64,000 nucleotides of DNA from Cannabis sativa (lineage: Eukaryota > Streptophyta > Magnoliopsida > Rosales > Cannabaceae): the NCBI RefSeq assembly GCF_029168945.1, contig NC_083603.1, positions 3,596,001-3,660,000 on the forward strand, written 5' to 3'. Shown piece by piece: positions 1 to 12,969 of this stretch (position 1 is its first letter; each line of letters starts with the position of its first letter). The position numbers were made by a program, and so were the translations under genes. The notes under the pieces are model-generated. The model ran no database searches. It had not been told where the DNA came from and saw only the letters and a list, made by a program, of their open reading frames with translations.

Positions 1-330
1 AAGGTCAAGTGGGATGATTCTGAGACTGTGTAGGTATGGGACTACACATTTAAAGAAGACTTAAATGGATTGATTGGTACCACCTATATTAACAAGGTGC
101 ATCTTATTTTTCGGTAGTCCATCACGAAAGAATTCACCTCCTGAGAAGTTTTCATAGGAAGCGTGCGAGTGAGGACAAAGTACGCTGGAAACACTCATGT
201 TGGTCTGTAGGGTTAGTCATCAATCCATGAAGCAGTCGAGTGACATACTCGTGTATAAGAGTCATGAGTCCGTCGGTGTAAAGGCCTAATAAAAATTTGA
301 AGCGGAAACGTTACACAAAAGCTATAGCAA
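1..330. other. Unassigned block of higher GC at the left edge
   Basis: This stretch is clearly richer in G and C than the AT-rich DNA after it. All frames I followed are broken by stops within a few dozen codons. It could be the decayed end of a transcript or repeat that begins left of the window. I do not recognise it and propose no function. Confidence 0.3.
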
Positions 331-747
331 CTATGTGTGACAAGGCTTAAATAATACACGTTGATTTTTTATTTTTTCTTATTGTAATAATAAAGTTGGT
401 ATATATACATTATAGAAGATATAATATATATATATATATATAAATATCTGCAAAAGGTCTATCTCATGATGAATAATATCTCCTATACATTTTCTGCAAA
501 CATTCTCTTGGAAATGAATGTGTAATGAATGATGCGACATATGTATATATATAAATATACCATATTTTATTTATCTAGTTAATTACTCATTTAATTCACA
601 TGATATATATAAAAAAAAAAGATTAAGACGTTAGAAATGATCGTATTATAATTAATCAAATATTTATTTTATACTGATCAAAATATATATATATATATAT
701 ATTTACAGCATTATACTTGGTTGGAATCTGAACCCTACACTACACTA

Positions 748-784
<37 letters not shown>

Positions 785-2040
785 TTGTATAGGCATATTC
801 AAAGTGGAGTACTTTGGATCTTCTAAGATATGCTTGTGCACCATATTTGATGAACCACAATCTTCAAGTTTTATATTAAAAGATTCCATTGTTTCTATAC
901 ATACTTTTTATCAAAATTTTCATATATTTCAATTAATAATAATATTTATATGAGTAAATTAGTAAGTACCCACAAGCTGGTTTACTACTCTTTGTTTTTT
1001 AATGGCACTGAAAGGTTAACCTTTTTGAAACCCTAAAGTTTTTTTGCTTCAAAAGTGAGTTAATAAAAAGAAAAGAAATCAAACCCAAAAAAGAAAAAGA
1101 TAGAAGTAGCATCTCTTGTAATCACTCACTATAACTAGTAAGTTTACAATCCTTTAATAAGTGTTTCAGTACACTTTTTATCTATTTCAGCATACATAAG
1201 AGTTTTCAATTTTTTTTTTTTTTTATAATCATGTATGTGATATTTATTTAAAATCGTCTATAAATTTTCAAAAAAAATTAAGTAGTTTACAGTTTCAAAA
1301 ATAAAATTTAAATATTTTATTGTATGCGTAACTGTTTTTTTTATACGTGTAGTAAATAACTATTTAAATTTTATTTTTTGATATTGTAAATTATTTAAAA
1401 TTTTGCTATAATATATACTATAAAATAAAACTAAATTTTTTCCAACAAGGTATGTATATAATCAAACAAGCATAAAAAGTTAAATCTCTCTATGTTAAAG
1501 TAATTAATAATTTTATTTAATTAATTACAATCTTAATTAACACACGTCAGAACTATCAGCCTTTACAAATTACGATATAGCTCTAGCTAGTTGTTGATTA
1601 GTGAAATTAATAAATAAAATATATGTACATATATAAGTCTATATTCCACTATACCTTATCTTATAATAGTAAAAAAGTACACTAAATAAATAGTAAAAAA
1701 AAATTGGAGATAAAAACAAAAGCTTTCATGTCCATTGAATTCTTTCAAGAGCTAAAGATAATTTTATATATTAATTAATGTCTAATTAAAACTGACATTC
1801 TCACATATGATTGGTTTAGAATTAATAATTTAATTAATTAATTAATTAAATAGATAAGAAAAGGGTTTCCTAGAAGTGATGAAAAAAATACATAGAGAAT
1901 GAGAAAGCATGCGTTGAAATTAATGATGGATTATTATTAGAGTTAATAAATAATAAATAAAAGAAAGAAAAAGAAAAGGGGGTTTTGATTTTTTGGTATT
2001 TGAAAAGAATGAAAGGGCAAAGCAAAAGGGAACACATGTT
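331..2040. other. AT-rich intergenic DNA with TA microsatellites
   Basis: No coding region is visible. It holds several (TA)n runs (about 425-445, 683-703 and 752-782). At about 1,200-1,430 a palindromic AT-rich segment resembles sequences at about 36,650-36,940 and 41,300-41,480 inside PEAMT copy A introns, suggesting a shared MITE family. Nothing else is recognised. Confidence 0.4.
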
Positions 2041-2137
2041 TAGGTGTCAGTACCAAAACTCACTTTGAAATTCAAAAACCCTAACATGCACCAAACACCA
2101 TGCTCTTATTTGCACGCTCTCCTCTCCTCTCCTCTAC

Positions 2138-2560
2138 TATGGGTTCGGGGTTCGGGGTCCGGGGACCGGGGTGCGGAAAAGAGAAAGAGAAAGAGAAAGA
2201 CGATGCCTTCTCTTTTTATGCTTTCTGATACTATAAAGAGATCGTGTTCGCTTCACTGTAATAGAATTAGAAGAGTAATGGAAAAATCACTGTAATTTCT
2301 TTTGCTTTTAGTTACAATAAAACTTGTGATTAATTACAAATCACCATATCTATAGGTTCGAAATTCAGGGTACGGGAACCGAGGTGCGGGAGAGAGAGAA
2401 AAAGACGATGATTTCTCTCTTTATGCTTTCTGATATTATAACGAGGTTGTGTTTGGTTCACTATAATAGAATTAGAAGAGTAATAATAGAAAAATCACTA
2501 TAATTTTTTTTATTTATTTTTAGTCATAACAAAACTTGTGATTAATTATAAATTATTATT
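2138..2560. repeat. Diverged tandem duplication of about 210 bp
   Basis: Two head-to-tail copies (about 2,138-2,340 and 2,354-2,560) share the same order of landmarks: a GGGTTCGGGG-like start, a GA-rich tract, a block containing TTTATGCTTTCTGATA, a TAATAGAATTAGAAGAGTAAT block, and an AAAACTTGTGATTAATTA end. An 83-codon reading frame over the first copy is not conserved in the second, so it is probably not a gene. Confidence 0.6.
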
Positions 2561-2627
2561 CTTATGTTGTGATTAAAAAATTTGTGATTGAAAGTATTAG
2601 TTACAAAATAGTAATTTGTTGTAACGT

Positions 2628-4075
2628 TATTAGGCATCAGTAGTATGTAGTTCTACTAAAAGGTGCCGTCTTAGTGGTTAGCAATATTTTATAAACGTTA
2701 TTATATTAAAGTACGTGTGATTTGATATTTAATTGTAGGGATGGCCTTAAAATATAATGGGCTATAAGAATATATCTTTTTACCTTTATTTAGAAGGAAA
2801 TATGGTATTTTCTAAAATTAGTAAAAAAAATATGTAATTTTAAAAGGGAAAAATTTTCTTTTGAATCCCTAACTCGCTTATATTTAAGGTCAAGCTTAAT
2901 TGAATCAACAGTGATAGCAATATGACATATATTTATACTAGTCTTTTCTAGTATTTTTCAATAAATTAATGCTAATTCATAAAAAAATAATAATAATAAT
3001 AATAATGACATTTTATTAATCATAAATGAGAATGACATGCATTCTCATTTTTTTTAATATTTCATTTCATTTATTCTTATTACAATTATAATTTAGGAAA
3101 TGTATTTATAAATTCTAATAATGAGAATAGTATTATGATGTTGGTGGAACATTGGAATAAGATATTCTTTTGTTTAGTTTAGTAATGAAATGGAATATAG
3201 TGGTGTATTAACTAAAATAAAAATAATATAGTATTATCATGTTATGATTTTTGGTATTTAATAAGTATTGGAATCATAATTCTTTTGCTTGGCTTGATGT
3301 GGTAATGAAATGGAATAAATAGAGTATTGACAAAATTATCTCTCATTTAATTAATTTTATATATTTATAAAGATTGAGAAAGAAATAAAGAAAAATGTTA
3401 AAAAATATTAGCGATGTTTATTGTTTAATACTTATTTTAGGTCTGATCTTAAGATTGAGAAAGATACTATGTTTTTGTAAAAAAAATTACATTTTTATGT
3501 TTATCGATTTTTTTTATATACTTTTGTAGTTTTTCATAAAAAACTACATAAAAATAACATCAAAACAACAATAAAAAATAACATACAGATAATAAAAAAA
3601 TAACAATAAATTAACAAGAATATAACATAAAAATACCGTATTTTCTGTGATTAAAATCAAAAAAATCGTAAAAATATTTAAAATTCCGTGAAATTGTATT
3701 TTTATAATTTTTTTTTGTTATTTTTGTGTATTTGTGAAATAATCCCTTTAATTTAGGGGTTCAAAAAAAATTTGTATTTTAAATTTATACATATTTTTAA
3801 TAATTTTGAAAAATACTACATTTTCTTTTAAATAAGGGTCCAAAATTTTATTTTTTCTTATGACCCATTATATTTTAGGACCACCCCTAATTTTCTTACG
3901 TATCAATATCGCTATTAGTACAATTAAATATCGAGTATTATATAATTTAATGTAATAATTTTTAAAAAATATTAGTAACTAATTATGAAATAACACATCT
4001 AAAAGTACTAAATACCACTTATACCCAATAAAAATTCTAAAAATAAGTAATTGAAATTTCATAACATTACTTTAG
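2628..4075. repeat. Decayed MITE remnants around a long inverted-arm repeat
   Basis: At 2,738-2,880 and 3,765-3,893 lie two arms in opposite orientation. Both carry AAAATATAATGGG, a TTATTTAGAA-like block and a TAATTTTAAAA-like block. Just outside them (about 2,628-2,735 and 3,895-4,050) are decayed copies of the MITE family seen intact at 9,567-9,750, recognisable by TTAGGCATCAGTAG and by AAAAGTACTAAATACCACTT. This could be one MITE opened by an inverted-arm element, but divergence makes that uncertain. Confidence 0.4.
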
Positions 4076-5700
4076 AGTTATAGTGTAGAGAAATTAAAGT
4101 GTAAAGCAAACAATAGAATTGACACTTTGATTCCTTACAAATTTCATTGCAGCCAAGTTGTAATCAACCAAATTCAAATTCATACATTAAATTTTTATTA
4201 TCTCTAAGTATTTCTGCCAAAAAATAAATAAAATAAAAAATCTAAGTACATGCATACGAATATATTCAAACTATTTCTTTAACAAAAATATCCTTCCATA
4301 CATTACATATCTGACTTTTTTTTTATTGCAGCCTAATAATGCGGCTAACTAAATGTATAAACATTTTATAAAATTCTATTTCATATAAAATAATAATAAT
4401 AATAATAATAGTAATAGAACATTCCTCTTAAGCACTAAGACCATTTGTAAATAATTAATAATATTAATTACTAAATTAAATTGTGAGAAAGTCAGTAATT
4501 AATTACACTAATAGTAAGATTCTTATTACTAATTAGATGTTTAGTTAATAAAATAATTAACCTAATTATTATCAAAACATATGAAAAATGGGTGGCAAAG
4601 TCTTCACCATTATTGGTTTTTTATTATATATATTATATAGGTTGTGATGAGATTAAAAGAATGTAAAAGCTTAAAAGGGCACAGCACAAGAAACAAAGCA
4701 AATATAGGAATAAATGATACTTTCAATTGATCATTCAATTACAAAAAAATTAAGAAGATGAATTATCAAGATTGTGTATTGTTTGGCATCTATTGCAAAA
4801 ATTAGTTGCCAAATTACTCAATCACCATCAGGGCCGGCCTTGAAATATAATCGTCATAGGAAAAAAAAAATATTTTAGGCTCTTATTTAGAAAAAAAAAT
4901 GTATTATTTTTCATAATTAATAAAAAAATGTAATTTTAAAAAAAAAAAATTTGGGTGAGATCTAGGCATAGACTTAAGCCACCAGTACCAAGGGCAGATC
5001 ACCATACATATAGAAATCTATATAACATCTTAGAAATAGTTAATGATTTTCACAAATACACAAAAACAATAAAAAAAATTACAAAAATACGGTTTTATGG
5101 AATTTTAAATATTTTTACAATTTTTTTGATTTTATTTACAGAAAATACGGTCTTTTTATGTTGTACTCTTGTTAATTTGTTGTTATTTTTTGTTATTTGT
5201 GTGTTATTTTTTGTTGTTTGTGTGTTCTTTTTTGTTGTTGTTTTGATGTTATTTAGATGTTGTTTTCATGTTACTTTTATGTAGTTTCTTGTTGTTTTCG
5301 TGTTATTTTTATGGAAAACCGTAAAAATATAAAAAAAAAATTCTGTAAACGTAAAAATTTAATTTTTTTTACAAAAAATGGTGCTTCATGTAATCATCCC
5401 CAACTCCTCTTTTAACAGGCCCATTCAGGTAAAACAAGCAGGCCATTTTCTAGCCCATGTTTTCAGAAATGGGCATTCTGCTGGCCCATGTTTTAAGCTA
5501 TTCTTAAATATTATTTTCATTCAACTCCTTCACTCATTACAGTCCATAGGATAATATGTAAAAAGAAATATTATGAACATAGTGAAAAATTAGGTAAACT
5601 CTTATTTTTGGTAAAATATTTGTATTTTTGCGTTTTTTTTTTTTTTATATATATATTTTTACGATATTTTATAAAAACACGAAAAATTACATAAAAATAA
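4076..5700. repeat. AT-rich intergenic DNA with dispersed-repeat copies
   Basis: 4,830-4,990 is a plus-oriented copy of the repeat seen at 2,738 and 29,530 (GGCCTTGAAATATAAT, then TTATTTAGAAAAAAAAA). 5,045-5,330 is approximately the reverse complement of 3,540-3,745: both combine runs of the TTGTTATTTTT type with an AAAATACGGT motif. Reading frames here are low-complexity and I do not call them genes. Confidence 0.4.
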
Positions 5701-5705
5701 CTAGA

Positions 5706-6487
5706 AAATAATTTTCGATGCTCTTTTCGAATGCCCTTACTCAAGAGCCAAGGTGGGAGATTGGAGTAAGGATCATCATGAGAATGTGATTGTCAATATT
5801 ATGTGCATCAATCCCTCTTCGAATCCCGGGGCATGCTTTATGATGATGTAGTTGATTTGGCATGCGCGCAATAAAGTTAAAGGGAAGTTTGGGGATCAGG
5901 TTGATCAACCCTTGGTTGTTAAGGAAAAGGCGAGTGCCATTTTTTTTTAGTTCCAAAGAGTCGTCAAAGGTGTGGGTCTTACTTTTTCTAGAAAGTTAAC
6001 TCACTTTGAGCATATGGATCGAAATGATAACCTTATTAGTGGTAATGATTGTGTGGTAAGAAAGGAGGGGGTTTATCACTTGTCGCATGCTACGTCCCAC
6101 CCATGGAAGCCTCCTGACTAGGGTTGGGGGCGGTAATTCGAGACGAAGTGGGTCGTGTGGTTCAGGTCTTCACAAAAGTGGTGGCGGGAAGATTTTCGCC
6201 TTATTCAACTGAATTATATGCTTGTTTGGAGGCTCTTAAATAGTGTTACGCTAATAGGTTGAAGATTGATTGCATGGAGAGCGATTGTCTTAATCCATGC
6301 AATAAACAAGGGATGAGGCTTTATTGTTGGTGATAGTCAACATTTTCTTAATTTATATAATGTTGATTCTTGTCATTTTATTTTTCGTGAGGGAAATATT
6401 ATGGCTCATACATTAGTTAAATTGTGTTTTAGAGAGGACTTCAATCATTTTTCTGAGATGGACATTATGGATAGGCAATTTAATTAA
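5706..6487 (+). pseudogene. LINE-derived RNase H-like relic
   Basis: Broken frames read a plant LINE C-terminal region. First comes a segment like the zinc-binding tail of a reverse transcriptase (LIWHARNK near 5,855-5,880). Then an RNase H-like start follows (LGAVIRDEVGRVVQVF at about 6,125-6,175, then ELYACLEALK at about 6,210-6,240), and a C-terminal MAHTLVKLCF motif near 6,400. An in-frame stop follows EALK and further shifts occur later, so nothing is expressed as an intact protein. The order matches the RVT_3-type RNase H of plant non-LTR retroelements. The 5' part of a LINE is absent. Confidence 0.6.
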
Positions 6488-7500
6488 TAAAATTTCGTGA
6501 ATGTTTTTCAAAAAAACAAAAGAAAAATATTAATAATATAACATAATCAAACTGAAACAAATTTATAATGAAATTAGTACTAGTGTAAATATTTTTACTA
6601 AATGGTATGTTTCAAATATACCCAAATCACCTTGAATCCATAATGAAACAAATGGACTTAAACTTTTGTTGGGCCTAATAAATTAATATGTTACAATTGG
6701 GCTTTCTTCCTCAATGATGGAGGCCCAAGGGTTTTTGTTCTCCATTAACTGGTACACTTTGGTTGGGTTTCCCACTATCCTCATAGAATTTGGATACCAA
6801 TTAGTTGATGGTTGGAAAAAAAAAATGGAAGTGTTAATAGTTGGAAAGATACAAGTATTATCTTAGGTTTCTATTTGTAGTTTTTTTTCAAGTGCTTCCA
6901 ATAGCAATATAATTCAATCAATTGAATAAAATAGGTCTCACTTTTTAAATTTACTTATGTAAGTTTATAATATATACATGTATCATTACTCATATTTAAA
7001 AGAAAAAGATCTTATTGCCTTTTTTATTTGGTAGTGTTATTAAGTTCTCAAAACAGAAGTTATAAGTTTTGTTTTTGAAAAATATAATGAGTAAATGAAA
7101 TAACCTAATGACTATAAATCTTATGATATAGCTAATTCTTTTTAGATAAACAACATGTTGATAAAAATTATTTATTTATATCAGTTCAATCATATATAAT
7201 CAAATTATACACATAATATATTTACTAAATGTCCACCCGTATATATGATTCAAATTAAAATCACTAATATCACTACTAATTAGTGCTTAATAAACCGTAA
7301 TTTGTAATACTATATTAACAATTTCATATTTTAATACACTACCAACTAATTTTATTTATATGGTATAATCTTAATTCTCTTATATTAAGATCATACACTC
7401 TTATATGAATATAGATTTTCTTGACATTTATTTAATTATTTTTTAATAATTAACATATTCATTTATAATATATTTGTATTTTATATATTTAATAATATAT
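6488..7500. other. AT-rich intergenic DNA, nothing recognised
   Basis: No reading frame, RNA or complete repeat can be supported here. Confidence 0.4.
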
Positions 7501-7509
7501 TTTCTTTTA

Positions 7510-7907
7510 GGCTAATTAGGATTTTTGCCCCTTGAATTTTGACATGTATTAAATCATGCCCCATGAACTTTTAAGGTCGTTAAAAATGCCACATGAACTA
7601 TTGAGATTGTTGTATTTAAGGATTTTTGTCTAATTTCATTCAATTTTACTATTTCAATGATTGTTTATGTACTAAACCATGCTCCCCAGACTTTGATATC
7701 TACCAAATCATGCCCCTCGAACTTTGACATGTACTAAATTATGTCTCCTGAATTTTTATCCACGTTAGACTTTTTTACTAAAATTGGAAAAAAATTCTTA
7801 AATCCAACAATGTCAATAGTTCATGGAGCATTTTTAACCACCTTAAAAGTTCAGAGAGCATCATTTGGTATATGTTAAAGTTGGGGGAGCAAAAATACTA
7901 ATTAGCC
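7510..7907. mobile_element. Mutator-type MITE (398 bp) with 9-bp target duplication
   Basis: It starts GGCTAATTAGGATTTTTGCC and ends with the near-perfect complement (GCAAAAATACTAATTAGCC). The same 9 bases, TTTCTTTTA, flank it at 7,501-7,509 and 7,908-7,916. A 9-bp duplication is the hallmark of Mutator-like transposition. It has no coding capacity. Relatives lie at 34,585-34,852 and in two introns of PEAMT copy A (about 36,069-36,335 and 37,955-38,275). Confidence 0.85.
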
Positions 7908-8070
7908 TTTCTTTTAATTACTTGCTTTTACGACATAAATTCTAACAGAGCTACGGACAAGTTAAGTACCTAAACTTGAATACTTGAGTATGTTTGAATG
8001 CACTACCTATATATATGCACATATTAGGCACGACAAGATTTAGCCTAAAGTACTCAAGTGCTTATTTTTA

Positions 8071-8358
8071 GGTCATCCAGATGGAGTAAAGGACTGTAAG
8101 TTATGGTGTATAGAACTTGGCTACAAGAAATGTATCACCAATAGAGATGTTTTTGAAGAAGAAAAGATGGACATGTTAAAAAAGATAGATACTAAGTCTA
8201 CTCAAGAAGTAGAAAGCAGTAGATCACAAATTAAGGTGGATTCAATCCCTAAAGCTACTACTGACGAACTTGAAGAACAAGAGGAGGCCAACACCACAGA
8301 TGACACATATAATTTGTGTCTATCAATTAACGCAGGACAGAGAATGAAGACTAATTAA
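8071..8358 (+). pseudogene. Ty1/copia polyprotein relic
   Basis: A single frame reads GHPDGVKDCKLWCIELG, KKCITNRDVF and EEEKM. This matches the short region between integrase and reverse transcriptase of many plant copia polyproteins, where a GYPDGVKGYKLW-like phrase precedes RDVVFDE. A Glu/Thr/Ser-rich linker follows to a stop at 8,358. No integrase or reverse transcriptase remains alongside. It is a small fragment of a dead element, not a gene. Confidence 0.6.
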
Positions 8359-8360
8359 GA

Positions 8361-8880
8361 GCATTTTTAATGGAAAATTATAAATGTAGTGTATTGCTAT
8401 TTTTTAGAACATTTTGGTAAAAATTAACTCTAATGGTGATGTAAAATGTCTGTTAAATTTGGCCCACGTTAGAAATTATGCTAAATTTGGTACAAAAGAT
8501 ATCATGTGCCAAATTTTAGCCTACAATAAATGTCACTTTTTTAATTACCTATTTGCTACTCATTAGTACTATTCATTAATAAAAAAATATTTTTATATTT
8601 ATAAGTTATTAGAATAATATAAATAAAGTTAATTGTTTGTATATTTTTAATAAGTATTAATGGTATTATTGATTTTTATAATTAATTTGCACATTGTGCA
8701 TTGGAGCACAAATATAATAATTGAGCCGAATATAATTTTGTGGTATATTTTGAGCCAAATTTAACTTAAAATATACACCATCTTTTGGAGATGGTCTAAA
8801 GTACTAGTAAATTTAGCTTAAAAAATGGCTCAATCTTATAGGAAATTGTGCTCTAATGCACAATGTACAAATTCACGGCG
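8361..8880. repeat. Probable MITE region with an internal inverted repeat
   Basis: An inverted pair is visible: GCACATTGTGCATTGGAGCA at about 8,691-8,710 against its complement at about 8,848-8,867 (TGCTCTAATGCACAATGT). The flanks are AT-rich and repeat-like. I could not define ends or a target duplication. Confidence 0.4.
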
Positions 8881-9557
8881 AAAATCAACATAATTATTAA
8901 ATTTTTATTGAAGTTATATTAAAAAAATTATTTCAATGAATAAATATAATATTAAAAGCTTTTAAATAATAAATATTTTTTATTAAATTATTTTTTTTAT
9001 AACTAGAAGAATTAAGTATGAGTTTTTCTATTCGAATTTGAGGTTGTTTATTCGTTTTCTGGGAGAGCTTGACTTTACTTTTTGACTATGGTTTGATTTT
9101 TTCGAGTAAATGACTCCTTATCAAAAAAAAAAAAATATAGGAGTTTAGCTATTTTTTTTTTTTTTAGAAAATACATTTAACGTATTTTACTTTTAACTTT
9201 TTAAATATTTAAATAAAAAAACTAAATAATTAAGTGTAATAATTTTAAATTAAAGTTATAAGTATAATAAAATTTTAATTATGAAATTATATGTGTATAT
9301 TTTTAAATTATAAAGAATTTTGCTATAAAAATTTTAATAATTTAAGGGCAAAAAAATTAATAAAAAATTCTTATTTAATAATAAATTATGAAAAATTAAT
9401 TAATAATTATAATTAATTTAATTTTAAAATATAGTTAATATTCATTAAAGTTTTATAAAAAAACAAATTATTAGGTGACTATTAAGTTATAAGTTAATTT
9501 TTATTTATTTTTATTTAATCTTCAAATTAATTATAATCATTGATAATCTAATGATTA
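8881..9557. other. AT-rich intergenic DNA, nothing recognised
   Basis: Very AT-rich with poly-A and poly-T runs. No supported feature. Confidence 0.4.
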
Positions 9558-9566
9558 AAAGAAAAT

Positions 9567-9750
9567 GAGCATTGCTATAAGGCACCAGTGGTACCTAGTA
9601 CCTTCTCGACATGTCGCGTTGCGATTGGCTAGCGATACTCTCTAAAAGCTATTATATTAAATTATATGGGGTCCGATACTTAGTTGGACCAATAGAGATA
9701 TTGACACGTAGGAGGGTGCTAGGCACCACTAATGCCCTTTAGCATTTCTC
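9567..9750. mobile_element. Mutator-type MITE (184 bp) with 9-bp target duplication
   Basis: The ends are inverted repeats: GAGCATTGCTATAAGGCACC on the left, and the complement of GAGAAATGCTAAAGGGCATT on the right. The repeat AAAGAAAAT flanks it at 9,558-9,566 and 9,751-9,759. This is the intact reference copy of the family split by the MULE at 10,028-29,489. Decayed copies lie near 2,630, 3,900-4,050, 34,860 and 47,300-47,650. Confidence 0.85.
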
Positions 9751-10099
9751 AAAGAAAATATAACTATAATAGTTACATATTTAATATAACCATTAAATTT
9801 TTTTTTTTCCATATATATTATATTTATAGAGATCGATACACTATTTGGTTTGGTTGGAGAGATAACCTCCAATAAATGTTATTGAATTAAGTTTCCAATA
9901 GAAAAATAATTGGAGGGAGTGGGCCATGAACGTTGATATGTTCTGAAGACTTTCAATGTTAACACTTTGAACTTTTTCAGAAAGCAATGGCTCAAGAAAA
10001 AAGTAAATCTCACTATAATATACCAATGAGAAATAGGAAAAGGTACTACTAGTGCTAACACTTTTTGGTTCAATTAATTATTACGTCTCATATAATTTA

Positions 10100-10731
10100 G
10101 GGCAATTTTTACTAATATACCAAATTAACATTTTAATCTTACACTTACCGAAAAAAACAAAAATACCATATATACGTATATCCCTACCGAAATTTAGGAA
10201 AAAAATTCCTACCGAACCATAAAAAATGGATCAATCCGTGCGTATCGCCAAACCGTATAAAAGCATTTGAAAACAAAAAAAAAAAATCAAAAAGAAACCT
10301 TCGAAAATTCAAAACACCATTGGAGCTCTGTAACTTTCGAACCTGCAAAAAACAAAACACCATTAAAGCTTGACAAAAGCTTCGATCAACAAAAATCAAA
10401 ACAAAACTGTACAGTTGCTAATCGAAGGTGCCGAGATAACTCAACATTGAAGCTACTCGAATCTTTCGTCATCAAAATTCAGTCATCATTGAACCTTCGA
10501 TCAAACAGTTCGACTATGAGATCCAAAAACTACTCGAAGCTACTCCAAGCTACTCGAACCTACTCGCAAATGTCAGATTCAGTCAATGCTACTCGAAGAG
10601 AAAAAAGCAACATGATCACAGCTCCTACAATCTGATTTACACAGAAAAAGTCTCAAAAACCAGTAGGTTTTTCATATTTTATAAGAAACTAAACATATAA
10701 TTCATAAAACTATTAATTACTTCTATCTAAA
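10100..10731 (+). other. MULE left end and probable transposase leader
   Basis: This is the 5' flank of the transposase before the gypsy element; it resumes at 20,174. It reads as leader sequence with a short repeated CTACTCGAA-like motif near 10,530-10,566. A 122-codon frame at 10,267-10,635 resembles no transposase domain and is Lys/Ser-rich, so I treat it as untranslated leader. A GT near 10,663 and CTATAACAG just before 20,202 could bound a leader intron into which the gypsy element inserted. Confidence 0.4.
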
Positions 10732-12969
10732 TGTAACACCCTAACTAATTTAGGCGTATTACGTGATTTTTAAACGTACTGTGCAGCTCGTTGCTAATCA
10801 ACGAGGTTTATGGAAAAACGTGATTAATTAAAATTTTGCTTTTTCATTAAACTTATAAACCATTTTACCAAAAAGTCTCGGGATCCCGATTTATAAAAAT
10901 ATTTACAAACGTTTTTACTATTCAATTTTTACATCAAAATAAGGTCATCTAACGACCGTTACAAAATCTCGGCCCGTCGTCCCGAGGATCGTACGCTCCG
11001 GCCTAACCGCCCCGAGCATGTACAATCCCATAAGCTCGCTCACGGTCCATCAAGAATCGCCTTGCCTTTACCTACACATGAACGTAAACTGTGAGTCGAC
11101 AGACTCAGTAAGAAAAGCATAATAATATCATACATAAAACTGGCTGCCGTGTCCAACACGATACTGAGTCCCGCTACTGCCATGTCCAACATGGTACTGA
11201 GCACTACTGCCATGTCCAACATGGTACTGAGTTTTGAACGTTCAGGGGACGGTACTATTGACAAGTATCCTCCTGATCGGTCGAACCGGTCATACTCATT
11301 CTTGGTCATACTCCGGCTGTACCGACGGATAGGTCAATAAGATCGAACCACCAACCGGTGTCGGCTGATCGGTCGAACCGGTCATACTCCGCCGTCTTGG
11401 TCATACTCCACTGTACCGACGTGACGGGGTTGGGTGGTTCGAAGCCTAAATACATATCTAATGTAATCTAACGGGCTTCCTACATGCACGCTAAACATGT
11501 AATCTACATATGCATACTGTTATACTAATCTTACACGGATTCCGATTTCGTGTGTCTTAGGTCAACTTTGGACCGGCCGAAGCCGAACGGCGGACATCGG
11601 CTCCTAAACCATAAAAATCACAACGCTATAAGCTGACCCGCTAAATCACTTCCCGGACTAAAACTTGAAACTAAAAGTTTCCCTATCGATAAAAAGCATG
11701 GCAATACCCCTAAAAACCCAAAAACGAGGAAAACTAGGGTTCGAAAAATCCCCAACCGAAGACCGGTTGCCCAACCGAATTCCGGTTCGGGAAAATACGA
11801 ACCCCCATCCGAATTCCGGATGCTCAACCGAATTCCGGTTCCTCGCGAGCAAAGAACCAAAAATTCTCATATCTTGACCAATTCGAACCCAATTGATCCC
11901 AAACTCTCCAGACCTCTTCCATAGGTCCCAAATAACAATTCTAGAGCATCAAACCTACCCAGAAATCCCACATGCAAAATTCACCATTGAAGACCAAGCT
12001 TTGAGTTCAAGAACTCAAACTTGGTTAAACCCACTAGCATGCACCCTAGCCTAGTTAATTCTACTTAACTAAGCATTAAAAAAAACCTCTGCAAACTAAC
12101 AATAACATCCAGCAAATATACAGAAACAAAACATGGCATTATCTCACAAAAATCATCAATTTTCACAATTAATTTAAAAGCTTGAACAACCTAGCTACTC
12201 ATGCTTCACACAACTCATTTAACATCAAAAATCATGCTTTGAATCCATAAATTAACAACAAAATCACAGCAGCAAGAACATTTCACAATCACATGCATTT
12301 CATCCATTTTCATCATTTTTCTTGAATAAAACACAAAGGGAAATAAAAGGGATCAAACCTAGACTTGAATTACACTTAGAGGAGGAGAAAATCACAAGCT
12401 TTGAAGAGGAAAATCTCTGCCCTAGCAGCCCAAGATTCAGCCGAAATGAGGGAGAAAGAGAGAGCTTTGAGTGAGTGTGTGTGTTGGAATTTCTTTTCAA
12501 AAAAAACTAAGTGTTGGAAAAAGAAATTAATATCATAATATACCATCTTTTTAAATCCATTTCAGCCAAATAATCACATAATTAATTATTCATTTTCCAT
12601 TTAATAAATCATATAAGACAAAACACTAATGGGGCAAAAAGACCATTTTGCCCCCCACCATAAAATCACATAATTCATACTAAAGGGGTATTTTTGGGAC
12701 ATTCTAAATTCCCGGCCATTCCCAACATTCCCAATGTCTAAAACCCGTCCCCAAAATACTAACATACTAAGTTGTGATTTCTACTGAGCCAAACGCCGCG
12801 TTCCAAAATACCGGACACCGGAAATACGAAACATAAAAGCTACTGATGACATAATTATGCATATCTGAATTCCATAAATAACAAAGATAAATTATTTAAA
12901 TAGCTATAAATAATTTCCTGATTAACATAAATAACTGCTAATCTCCAAATTAACTAAGCGGGCTTTACA
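10732..12969 (-). repeat. Gypsy 3' LTR
   Basis: It starts TGTAACACCC and ends GGCTTTACA on the plus strand. It is nearly identical to 17,931-20,173; the differences cluster in a G/C-rich region around 10,970-11,440 and around 11,540-11,830. It contains a short tandem repeat of an ACTACTGCCATGTCCAACAT unit near 11,178-11,235. The small reading frames inside it are shared by both LTRs and are not genes. Confidence 0.95.

Noticed and set aside
4955..5284. 109-codon frame rich in Phe, Val and Leu
   Set aside because: A by-product of T-rich simple sequence (GTTATTTTTTGTT units), also found inverted at 3,540-3,745.
10267..10635. 122-codon frame in the MULE left end as a separate gene
   Set aside because: Lys/Ser-rich, no domain, and in leader position before the transposase; untranslated leader is simpler.
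11149..12500. Small reading frames inside the gypsy LTRs
   Set aside because: They recur in both LTRs, follow short repeats and lack any protein-like pattern.
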